A stretch of 64,000 nt of DNA from Bacillota bacterium (lineage in GTDB: Bacteria > Bacillota > Clostridia > Saccharofermentanales > Fastidiosipilaceae). Location of the stretch: assembly GCA_023388435.1 (NCBI GenBank), contig JAEWGG010000014.1, positions 1-64,000 of the forward strand. Direction: 5' to 3'. Below are positions 40,336 to 47,389 of this stretch, in pieces; the stretch's first letter is position 1; every line of letters begins with the position of its first letter. The notes under the pieces were generated by a model. The model had not been told where the DNA came from. It searched no databases and saw only the letters and a list, made by a program, of their open reading frames with translations. The translations under genes were made by a program, and so were the position numbers.

Positions 40336-41022
40336 ATGGAAGAGCGTATACGCGTGGTGGTCGTTGAAGACATGCCCCTGCTGCGTGAAGATTACTGCGA
40401 TATTATTTCGGGGGCGGAGGATCTGGAACTTGTGGGCCAGGCCGCTTCTGCCGCGGACTGCCGGCGACTTCTGGAAGCAGGGCTGGACTGCGACTTGCTG
40501 CTCCTGGACGTGGAAATGGAGACGACGGATGCGGGGCTGGTCCTGGCCAGAGAATTGGCTGCCCAGCGCCCGGACCTGCATATTGTCTTTCTCAGTGCCC
40601 ACGCGGCGGACGAGATAATCCTGGCGGGTATGGACAGCGGGGCCCTGGACTATGTGGTCAAGGGCTGCCCCGACGAGGAGCTCCTGGACCATATTCGTCG
40701 GGCGGCGCAGGGTGAGCCCCTGATGCAGCCCCAGGTCCAGCAGACCATGCGCCAGGCCTATGAGCGGCTGCGGAAGAGTGAGCGCAGTCTGCTCTTCTTT
40801 ATTCATAACGTCTCAACCCTGACTCCGGCGGAGAAGGACCTCCTCTATCATCTCCTGCAGGAGCGCAAGCTGGCTGAGATTGCGGAGATACGTGTGGTGG
40901 AGCTTTCTACCATTAAGACACAGGTCAAGGGTCTGCTGCACAAATTTGGCTGTTCCCGGACGAAAGAAATCGTCCATCTGATTCGGGAACTGGGCCTGGA
41001 ACATCTCTTTCAACGGAATTGA
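40336..41022 (+). CDS. LuxR/NarL-family response regulator
   Basis: A 228-residue two-component regulator. The receiver domain starts IRVVVVEDMPLLREDYCDII, with phosphoacceptor Asp58 in LLLLDVEME, the switch Ser in IVFLSAH and Lys in YVVKGCPDEEL. The C-terminal LuxR-type helix-turn-helix begins LTPAEKDLLYHLLQERKLAE and includes STIKTQVKGLLHKFG. Start after AGAGGAGGTCCC, 15 bases from the kinase stop, so the two are one unit. Targets may include the neighbouring ABC or sugar genes, but nothing in the sequence proves this. Confidence 0.93.
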   Translation: MEERIRVVVVEDMPLLREDYCDIISGAEDLELVGQAASAADCRRLLEAGLDCDLLLLDVEMETTDAGLVLARELAAQRPDLHIVFLSAHAADEIILAGMDSGALDYVVKGCPDEELLDHIRRAAQGEPLMQPQVQQTMRQAYERLRKSERSLLFFIHNVSTLTPAEKDLLYHLLQERKLAEIAEIRVVELSTIKTQVKGLLHKFGCSRTKEIVHLIRELGLEHLFQRN

Positions 41023-41079
41023 GCTCCTGTGTAAGCGGAGTCCTGTCCTGCTGTCACCTGGGGCTAAAAAAAATCCCCC

Positions 41080-41108
41080 TTGCGGCTCTCTCTGGTGGCG
41101 GTTACGAT
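41080..41108 (+). promoter_or_regulatory. Promoter of the NagB-like gene
   Basis: TTGCGG (41080-41085), a 17-base spacer and TACGAT (41103-41108), 17 bases before the ATG. Confidence 0.5.
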
Positions 41109-41125
41109 AGGGACAAAGAGTCAAT

Positions 41126-41962
41126 ATGCTGGAGGTGACAGCTGTGCACAACTACTATCAGATCCCTGCCCGGGACCTGGGACAGGGGGCGAAAATAGAC
41201 CTGCGGCTGATGCCGGATTCGGAGGCGGTTTTCCGCTATCTGGCGACGGAGATGCTGGCGGTGATCCGGGAAGCCGAAGCGGCAGGACGGGAGGTAGGCC
41301 TGATTCTGCCTGTCGGCCCTGTGGGGCAGTACGCCCACTTCGTGCGCCTCGTTCAGGAGCAGGGGCAGAGCCTGCGCCATGTCTGGTTTTTTAATATGGA
41401 CGAGTACCTCCAGGATCCTGAGACCTGGATCGACAGCGAGCATCGCCTCTCCTTCCGCGCTTTCATGGACCGGGCCCTCTACAGTCAGCTCCCCAGCGAG
41501 CTGCTGATGCCAGAGTCACAGCGGCTTTTCCCGGATCCGCGCTGTCCCGAACGGCTCGGAGACTGCCTGGAACGTCTGGGTGGAGCGGAGCTCTGTGTGG
41601 GGGGCATCGGCATTAATGGGCACCTGGCCTTCAATGAGGCGGAGCCAGAGGCCACAGTGGAGGACTTCTCCGGACGGCGGACCCGCGTTCTGGAGATTGC
41701 CCCGGAGACGCGCACCGCCAACGCGATTGGGGATTTGGGCGGAGCTCTGGAAGAGATGCCGCGCTGGGCGGTGACCATCGGCATGCGTGAGATCCTGGCC
41801 TCCCGGCGCATCCTGCTCGGCGTTTTTCGCCCCTGGCACCGTGCGGTTCTGCGCCGCGCCGCCTACGGTGTGTGCACGGCGGCCTTCCCAGTGAGCCTTC
41901 TACAGGGCCATCCGAATGCCTGTATCTGTGTCAATGATGTGGCGGCGGAACTTCCTTATTGA
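41126..41962 (+). CDS. Glucosamine-6-phosphate deaminase/isomerase family protein (NagB-like)
   Basis: A 278-residue member of the NagB/6-phosphogluconolactonase superfamily. NagB turns glucosamine-6-phosphate into fructose-6-phosphate and ammonia. The catalytic positions are present: Asp92 in FFNMDEYLQ, and His166 and Glu171 in GIGINGHLAFNEA (the N-G-H form also occurs in Gram-positive NagB). The N-terminal 20 residues and the C-terminal part are divergent, so a different amino-sugar phosphate, such as galactosamine-6-phosphate, is possible. It has its own promoter and precedes the LacI-controlled sugar genes, which include nagA. Confidence 0.82.
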   Translation: MLEVTAVHNYYQIPARDLGQGAKIDLRLMPDSEAVFRYLATEMLAVIREAEAAGREVGLILPVGPVGQYAHFVRLVQEQGQSLRHVWFFNMDEYLQDPETWIDSEHRLSFRAFMDRALYSQLPSELLMPESQRLFPDPRCPERLGDCLERLGGAELCVGGIGINGHLAFNEAEPEATVEDFSGRRTRVLEIAPETRTANAIGDLGGALEEMPRWAVTIGMREILASRRILLGVFRPWHRAVLRRAAYGVCTAAFPVSLLQGHPNACICVNDVAAELPY

Positions 41963-42037
41963 TCGGGGCGCATGGCTGTGAAACTGGGCTGAAAATAGTG
42001 GATTGAGCGTCTTCCTCTGGCGGAAGCCCAGGATGCG

Positions 42038-42046
42038 TGCTATGAT
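42038..42046 (+). promoter_or_regulatory. Extended -10 promoter of the lacI-led operon
   Basis: TG-C-TATGAT fits an extended -10 element. Transcription would start around 42053, directly beside the inverted repeat described next. No clear -35 is seen. Confidence 0.5.
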
Positions 42047-42056
42047 GTGGGCATGA

Positions 42057-42074
42057 TGTACACACGAGTGTACA
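42057..42074 (+). promoter_or_regulatory. Inverted-repeat operator, probable LacI-family binding site
   Basis: TGTACAC-ACGA-GTGTACA is a perfect 7+4+7 inverted repeat lying over the expected transcription start of the LacI-family gene. An 18-bp palindrome is the size bound by LacI-family dimers, although most have a central CG that this one keeps only within ACGA. Autoregulation is inferred. Confidence 0.65.
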
Positions 42075-42103
42075 CACTCCGTAACAGGTCAGGAGGACTG
42101 TGC

Positions 42104-43210
42104 GTGCCGACAAGCTACAGAGGCCCCAAGAGACGGGATGTGGCCCAGCGGGCCGGCGTCAGTGAGACCATTGTCTCCTATGTCCTTAACGGGCGCCGCT
42201 ATGTGGACGCGGACAAACGTCGGCGGGTTGAGGAGGCCGTTAAGGAGCTGAATTATCGGCCGAACACCCTGGCCCGGGCGATGAAAGGCAAGCGGACCCG
42301 CCACTTCGTCCTCATTGCGGACCAGATCAGCAACGAGCACTTCAGCCTGCTCTACAGCGAGATGGAGGAGGCCGCCTACCAGCTCGGTTATATGATCTCA
42401 CTCTGCGCCAACCGCAACGATGAGCGCTTTTTGGCCGAATTGCTGAGCCGCCAGTATGACGGGATTATCATCAGCTCCCTGACCTTTGCCTCTGAATACA
42501 TCCGGCGGCTGATGGACTGGCAGCTGCCCCTGGTCCTGCTCCGCTCCCGGGCCTATCCGGACTATCCGCAGGTCGTGCAGATTGATACAGGACTCTACGA
42601 GGGGGCGAGGCTGGCTGCGGACTACCTGCAGCGGGCTGGCGCGGGGCAGCTGCTCTACCTCGACCGCGTCAGCCGCCAGGGACGCTTCAGCGGGCCTGAC
42701 GACCTGCGCTGGATGGGTTTTTGTCGGGCCCTCGGTCTGGATCCTGGAGCCGTGGAGAGTCGGTCCTGGATGCTGAGTGGCTGTAGTGATGAGGAAGAGC
42801 TGGCGCTGAGACTGCTGGCCGAGCTCCGCCAGCGCCGCGCCGTGGGACAGAGGCTGGGGGGCATAGTAGCCCGCAATGACCAGCTGGCCTGCACAGCCAT
42901 CCAGGCCCTGCAGTCGGCTGGCTATCAGGTTCCGGATGAGGTCCAGGTCATCGGTTTCGACGATGCCCGTCTGGGCCGCTACATGCAGCCCGCTCTGAGC
43001 AGCGTACACCTCGATCGGCGGGGTATTGCCCAGGCCGCAGTCCGAGCCCTGCACGGCCAGTTGGAAGGGGAGCGGGCCAGTGAGCACTGCTTTTACTTTC
43101 AGCCGGAACTGCGCATCCGCGGCTCGACCAGACCCATCGCTACGGAGGCCGGTCCAGAGGAGCGGAGCAATGAGGAGCCAGAGCAAAAAAGAGGAGGAAG
43201 ACCATGCTGA
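42104..43210 (+). CDS. LacI-family transcriptional regulator
   Basis: A 368-residue repressor or activator. GTG 42104 is chosen because AGGAGG at 42091-42096 is seven bases away and the DNA-binding domain begins at once (RDVAQRAGVSETIVSYVLNG, RRVEEAVKELNYRPNTLARA with the hinge helix). The periplasmic-binding-protein-like effector domain follows (FVLIADQISNEHFS, DGIIISSLT, AVVIGFDDARLGRYMQPAL-like, SSVHLDRRGIAQAAV). The last 25 residues are charged and variable. The stop overlaps the aldolase start by seven bases, so the regulator is co-translated with the genes it probably controls. Confidence 0.93.
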   Translation: MPTSYRGPKRRDVAQRAGVSETIVSYVLNGRRYVDADKRRRVEEAVKELNYRPNTLARAMKGKRTRHFVLIADQISNEHFSLLYSEMEEAAYQLGYMISLCANRNDERFLAELLSRQYDGIIISSLTFASEYIRRLMDWQLPLVLLRSRAYPDYPQVVQIDTGLYEGARLAADYLQRAGAGQLLYLDRVSRQGRFSGPDDLRWMGFCRALGLDPGAVESRSWMLSGCSDEEELALRLLAELRQRRAVGQRLGGIVARNDQLACTAIQALQSAGYQVPDEVQVIGFDDARLGRYMQPALSSVHLDRRGIAQAAVRALHGQLEGERASEHCFYFQPELRIRGSTRPIATEAGPEERSNEEPEQKRGGRPC

Positions 43211-44058
43211 CACAGGACAGCGCCCTGCTGCGTAAGGCCCGGGCGGAGGGCTACGCCATTCCCGCCATCAATACCCAGGGTGGAAACTACGACATCATTA
43301 ATGCCATCTGCCAGGCCGCAGACCAGCTGCGCTCGCCGATTATGCTGGCCCACTATGTGGCCACAGGGGCCTATTCAGGGCATGACTGGTTCGTCCAGGT
43401 CTGCAAGTGGTGCGCCGAGCGGGTCTCGGTTCCCGTATTCATCCACCTCGACCACGGGTCCAGTTTTGAGGAATGTATGTCCGCCCTGCAGCTGGGCTTC
43501 ACATCGCTGATGATTGATGGTTCAAGCAGAGCCCTCGACGAGAACATCGCTGTGACGAATCAGGTCCTCAATACGGCCCGTGTCTTTGGCGTACCCGTTG
43601 AGGCTGAGATCGGTGAGCTCCAGCGCCTGGATGCCGCAGGGGCCGTACAGGAGAACAAGAATCTTGCCGATCCCGAAGAGGTTCGCTACTTCCTTGAGCG
43701 CTGCCAGCCGGACAGTCTGGCTGTCGGCATCGGCAATGCCCATGGCTATTACAAGGGCCAGCCAGATATTCACCTGGAGATTCTGGAGCAAGTCGCCCGC
43801 TTCAGCTCTGTGCCGCTGGTGCTCCACGGTAGTACAGGCCTCGATGAGGAGATTATCAAGGCTTCCATTCAGCTCGGTGTGGCAAAAATCAATTTCGGCA
43901 CGGAAATCCGCTATAAATACGTAGAGCACTACGCCCGGGGACTGGAGGAGCTGGACCACCAGGGCCACTCCTGGAAGCTCAGCCGCTACGCCAACGAAGC
44001 CCTGCAGGAGGATGTGCGCCGCATCATTCGCCTGGCAGGTTCGGAGGGCCGGGCCTGA
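43204..44058 (+). CDS. Class II ketose-bisphosphate aldolase (tagatose/fructose-bisphosphate type)
   Basis: A 284-residue zinc aldolase that splits a ketose-1,6-bisphosphate into glyceraldehyde-3-phosphate and dihydroxyacetone phosphate. Seen: FIHLDHGSSFEECMSALQLG (catalytic Asp and zinc His), VEAEIGELQRLD, GNAHGYYKGQPDIHLEIL, VLHGSTGLDEEIIKASIQLG and INFGTEIRYKY. The size and the GNAHGYYKG form are like GatY/KbaY/AgaY and FbaA alike. Next to AgaS, NagA and a PFK homologue, tagatose-1,6-bisphosphate is a reasonable substrate guess. Start overlaps lacI; ribosome site AAGAGGAGGAAG. Confidence 0.9.
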   Translation: MLTQDSALLRKARAEGYAIPAINTQGGNYDIINAICQAADQLRSPIMLAHYVATGAYSGHDWFVQVCKWCAERVSVPVFIHLDHGSSFEECMSALQLGFTSLMIDGSSRALDENIAVTNQVLNTARVFGVPVEAEIGELQRLDAAGAVQENKNLADPEEVRYFLERCQPDSLAVGIGNAHGYYKGQPDIHLEILEQVARFSSVPLVLHGSTGLDEEIIKASIQLGVAKINFGTEIRYKYVEHYARGLEELDHQGHSWKLSRYANEALQEDVRRIIRLAGSEGRA

Positions 44059-44145
44059 GCTGGCGTTGAAGCGTCAGGGGACAAGGCTCTGTGCCCCGTC
44101 GCAGAGCATAGAAAAAACAGAGGCAGAGCAGAGAAGGAGACAGCG

Positions 44146-45186
44146 ATGAAAGGACAGCAGACCTACAGAGAGATCTATCAGCAGGCCCAGGCCTTCCAAG
44201 CCGTGGAAGCCACCTGGGCGGAGATTGAGGCAGCGGCCCGCCAGCTCGCCCAGGACCCCGTGGATGAGGTGATTTTTACTGGCTGTGGCACCTCGCTCTA
44301 CCTCGCCCAGTCTGCGGCCTACCTGCTGCGCAAGCTGGGGCGGATGGCGGCCACAAGCCTGCCCTGTTCCGAGCTCTACCACAACCGGGACAGCTATATT
44401 CTGGAAGGTCGCAGCTACCTCGTGCTGCCGATTACACGCAAAAGCATCACGACCGAGGTTCGCCTGGCCATTGACCACGTCCGTAAGCTGCCGCAGGTGA
44501 GGAGTCTGGCAGTGACCTGTGATGCGGGTAGCGCCAGCTACAACGACGCCATGCTGCTTTCCTCGGGGGCGGATGAAAAGAGTGTGGTCATGACCTCTTC
44601 TTACAGCAGCATGCTCTATCTGATCTACTGCCTGGCCAGCTATCTGGGTGCCCGCCAGCCAGAATCCATCCACGGGCAGGCCCGGGACTTTCTCAAGCCC
44701 TGCGACGACTTTTGCAAGGCTGTTCTGGAGCAGGCCCCTGAGGCGAATCTCCTGATTACGCTGGGCCAGGGTGTCTTCTATGGTGTGGCCAATGAGAGCA
44801 TGAACAAGATTAAAGAGATGGGCCTGGCCAATTCGGAGGCCTACTATAGCCTGGAGTACCGTCACGGTCCGATGAGCCTCGTGGATGACAAGACAGTGAT
44901 TCTCTTACTGGCCAGCGAAGCCTATCGCGCGGAAGAACAGAAGCTGATGGCTGAGATGCAGAGCTACGGGGCAAAGATCGCCGTCCTGGGCCAGGGGGTC
45001 AGCAAGGCCTTCGCGGACTACCGTTGTCTGGACCTGCCAGAAGGACTCTCTGAGGAGGCGGCTGCGGTCCTGTCCTCCTTTGCCGGTCAGTTCCTGGGCT
45101 ACTATCTGGCCGAACGCAGGGGCCTGGATGCTGACAGGCCCAGACATCTGACCCAGGCCATTGTCCTGGAGCCCAGGGAGGGCTGA
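44146..45186 (+). CDS. SIS-domain sugar-phosphate isomerase/deaminase, AgaS-like
   Basis: A 346-residue protein with two SIS domains (about 35-170 and 190-330) as in AgaS and the isomerase half of GlmS. FTGCGTSLYLAQSAAYLL, VLPITRKSITTEVRLAID and ESMNKIKEMGLANSEAYYSLEYRHGP-type blocks are visible; the Ser/Thr-rich phosphate loops are kept. It lacks the GlmS glutaminase domain, so deamination or isomerisation of an amino-sugar phosphate (galactosamine-6-phosphate to tagatose-6-phosphate in the AgaS case) is expected. Start after AGAAGGAGACAG. Confidence 0.82.
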   Translation: MKGQQTYREIYQQAQAFQAVEATWAEIEAAARQLAQDPVDEVIFTGCGTSLYLAQSAAYLLRKLGRMAATSLPCSELYHNRDSYILEGRSYLVLPITRKSITTEVRLAIDHVRKLPQVRSLAVTCDAGSASYNDAMLLSSGADEKSVVMTSSYSSMLYLIYCLASYLGARQPESIHGQARDFLKPCDDFCKAVLEQAPEANLLITLGQGVFYGVANESMNKIKEMGLANSEAYYSLEYRHGPMSLVDDKTVILLLASEAYRAEEQKLMAEMQSYGAKIAVLGQGVSKAFADYRCLDLPEGLSEEAAAVLSSFAGQFLGYYLAERRGLDADRPRHLTQAIVLEPREG

Positions 45187-45254
45187 GTATCTAAGGCGCC
45201 CCGCGCTGCTCAGAGAAGCGCTGCAGTCTGGGGGAGGAAGATAAGGAGTAAGCC

Positions 45255-46115
45255 ATGCAACATATCTATGTCAATCTCAAACGCTTTGATGTGCCCGTGG
45301 AGCTGGGTGGGGTGAATCGCCTGGCCCCAGTCGAGAACTGGGCCCGACATATTGTGGAGGCCGTTCAGACGGAGCTGCAGGAGTACCAGGACCAGGCGGA
45401 TTTCAGCTTCTTCTTTCCAGAGGCCCACCTCTTGGCCGCCCGCAGTGCCCGGAGGACGGAGGGCCTGCCCCGCCTGGGCAGCCAGGGACTACACTGTCAG
45501 GATGTGGCTCCCGGGGGCAATTTCGGCGCCTTTACGACCAGCTTACCCGCCGCTGCCGCCCGCAGCCTCGGTGCGGAGCTGGCCCTGATCGGGCATTGCG
45601 AAGAGCGGCGGGCCCTGGGGACGGGGCTGGCCCTTGCCGGACAGGCTGAGCTCCAGGGCCAGGTGGTCAATCGCCTCCTGCAGCAGGAGATCGAGCAGGC
45701 CCTCAATCAGGGCCTGGACGTGCTCTACTGCATCGGTGAGCAGGAGGCGGAGCAGGAGCGCTGGCAGGAGGTCCTGGGGGCCCAGCTTGAGCAGGGCCTG
45801 GGTGGCTGCTACGATGCCCGGCGCATCCGCATCGCCTACGAACCCATTTGGAGCATCGGCCCTGGCAAGCAGGCCGCAGACCGGGCATACATCCAGAAAG
45901 TTGCCCGCTTCGTCCGCGACTTCACAGGTGGCCTGGAAGTGGTCTATGGCGGTGGGCTGAAGCAGGACAACGCCCAGATGCTCGCATCAATTCCAGAAAT
46001 TTCAGGAGGCCTCATCGCCCTGACCCGCTTCAGCGGCGAGATTGGCTTCTACCCCGAAGAATTCCTGGACATCGTTCGCCTCTATCTGGGGCAGAAGTCC
46101 GCGGACTCCGTCTGA
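45255..46115 (+). CDS. Triosephosphate isomerase homologue
   Basis: A 286-residue TIM-family protein. Catalytic residues are in place: Asn7 and Lys9 in YVNLKRFD, His114 in IGHCEERRAL (standard GHSERR) and Glu196 in AYEPIWSIGPGK with the mobile loop. The phosphate loop reads YGGGLKQDNA where standard TPI has a Ser. It is about 35 residues longer than typical TPI, and overall divergent, so it is probably a dedicated paralogue for the triose phosphates made by the aldolase. A different short sugar phosphate is possible. Start after ATAAGGAGTAAGCC. Confidence 0.85.
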   Translation: MQHIYVNLKRFDVPVELGGVNRLAPVENWARHIVEAVQTELQEYQDQADFSFFFPEAHLLAARSARRTEGLPRLGSQGLHCQDVAPGGNFGAFTTSLPAAAARSLGAELALIGHCEERRALGTGLALAGQAELQGQVVNRLLQQEIEQALNQGLDVLYCIGEQEAEQERWQEVLGAQLEQGLGGCYDARRIRIAYEPIWSIGPGKQAADRAYIQKVARFVRDFTGGLEVVYGGGLKQDNAQMLASIPEISGGLIALTRFSGEIGFYPEEFLDIVRLYLGQKSADSV

Positions 46116-46133
46116 GCGGGGAGGAGGTACCCT

Positions 46134-47300
46134 ATGGCAGGAAATCTGCTCGTCTTTCATGGAGGGGCGCCGACCGCGGTGATGAACGCCTCACTGGCGG
46201 CTGTCCTGGACCGTGCCGAGGCTGCAGGTGGGCAGGTCGGACGCATCCTTGCGGCTCGTGGAGGGAGCGGGGCCCTGCTGCGCCGTGACTTCCTGGACCT
46301 GCGCCAGGTCTCAGCCCAGCAGCGCCGCCGTCTGCCTTATACGCCAGCTTCGGCCATTCACAGCAGCCGCGACCCACTGGAGGCCGAAGACTATCAGGCC
46401 CTCGTCGAAGTTCTGCGGCAGGAGGACATACGCTATGTCCTTGTCAATGGTGGCAACGGCAGCATGGACTGCTGCGGACGTCTGGAGGCCGCCTGTCGGG
46501 AGGCCAGGTATGAGGCCTACGTCATCGGCATTCCCAAGACCATCGACAATGATCTGGCGCTCACCGACCACGCGCCAGGTTTCGGCAGCTGCGCCCGCTA
46601 TATGGCGGCCTCAACTGCCGAGCTCTGCTGCGATGTTGACGCCCTGCCCATCCATGTTTCCGTCCTCGAGGCCATGGGGCGCTCTGCCGGCTGGCTGGCG
46701 GCCTCGGCCTCTCTGGCGGAGGAGATCTACGGTCAGGGCCCGGATTTCATCTACACACCGGAACGGGTCTTTGACCAGGAGCGCTTCCTGGAGGATGTGG
46801 CCCAACTCATCTCCCGCAAGGGCCGGGGGGTTATCGTGGTCAGCGAGGGTCTGCACGACGCTACGGGCGCGTCCATCGTCCCACCTCTGATGCGCATCGG
46901 ACGGGCCACCTACTTCGGCGACGTCTCCACCCACCTGGCCCAGCTCATCATCCGTGAACTGGGCTATAAGGCCCGATCTGAGAAGCCAGGCATACTCGGC
47001 CGGGCCTCCTCTGCCTGGCAGAGCAGTGTGGACCGCGAGGAGGCCTGGCTGGTAGGGGCCGAGGCGGTCAAGGCGGCCCTTTCCGGAGAGACGGCCAAGA
47101 TGGTCGCCCTCCGCCGCTTGCCCGGGGCGGACTATCGGGTTGAGACCTGGCTGGCCCCCATCGCTGAGGTCATGCTCACTGAGCGCCTCATGCCCCAGGA
47201 CTTTCTTAACGCCAGCGGAAACCAGGTCAGCCCCGCCTTCAAAGACTGGTGCCGCCCCCTGCTCGGCCCCCTGCCCGAGCGTCTGGCGGAGCTCTTCTAG
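46134..47300 (+). CDS. 6-phosphofructokinase-family sugar-phosphate kinase with mixed signature
   Basis: A 388-residue PFK-A superfamily enzyme. FHGGAPTAVMNASL is the N-terminal phosphoryl-donor loop and IPKTIDND (Lys135) is the form typical of pyrophosphate-dependent PFK. The donor motif, GGDGS in ATP-PFK and GGDDS in PPi-PFK, is GGNGS here, with Asn108 at the position of the magnesium-binding Asp. APGFGSCARYMAAS and EAMGRSAGWLAASASL are conserved. The donor (PPi or ATP) and the acceptor (fructose-6- or tagatose-6-phosphate) are therefore open. The setting, beside a ketose-bisphosphate aldolase, fits a kinase that makes its substrate. Start after GGGGAGGAGG. Confidence 0.86.
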   Translation: MAGNLLVFHGGAPTAVMNASLAAVLDRAEAAGGQVGRILAARGGSGALLRRDFLDLRQVSAQQRRRLPYTPASAIHSSRDPLEAEDYQALVEVLRQEDIRYVLVNGGNGSMDCCGRLEAACREARYEAYVIGIPKTIDNDLALTDHAPGFGSCARYMAASTAELCCDVDALPIHVSVLEAMGRSAGWLAASASLAEEIYGQGPDFIYTPERVFDQERFLEDVAQLISRKGRGVIVVSEGLHDATGASIVPPLMRIGRATYFGDVSTHLAQLIIRELGYKARSEKPGILGRASSAWQSSVDREEAWLVGAEAVKAALSGETAKMVALRRLPGADYRVETWLAPIAEVMLTERLMPQDFLNASGNQVSPAFKDWCRPLLGPLPERLAELF

Positions 47301-47311
47301 TCAGCTTTTTC

Positions 47312-47332
47312 CCCGCCAGAGCCAGTGGCGGG
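47312..47332 (+). other. Hairpin between the PFK homologue and the LarA homologue
   Basis: CCCGCCA and TGGCGGG form a perfect 7-bp stem with a 7-base loop. No T-run follows, so read-through is expected. Confidence 0.5.
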
Positions 47333-47389
47333 CCATGATACCAGCGGTTTCAAGCGGCCCACACAGGGCCAACAGAAAAGGAGTGCAGC

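Noticed and set aside
41621..41640. Loss of a catalytic Asp in the NagB-like protein (N-G-H instead of D-G-H)
   Set aside because: The N-G-H form is also found in functional Gram-positive NagB proteins, so it is not a sign of inactivity.
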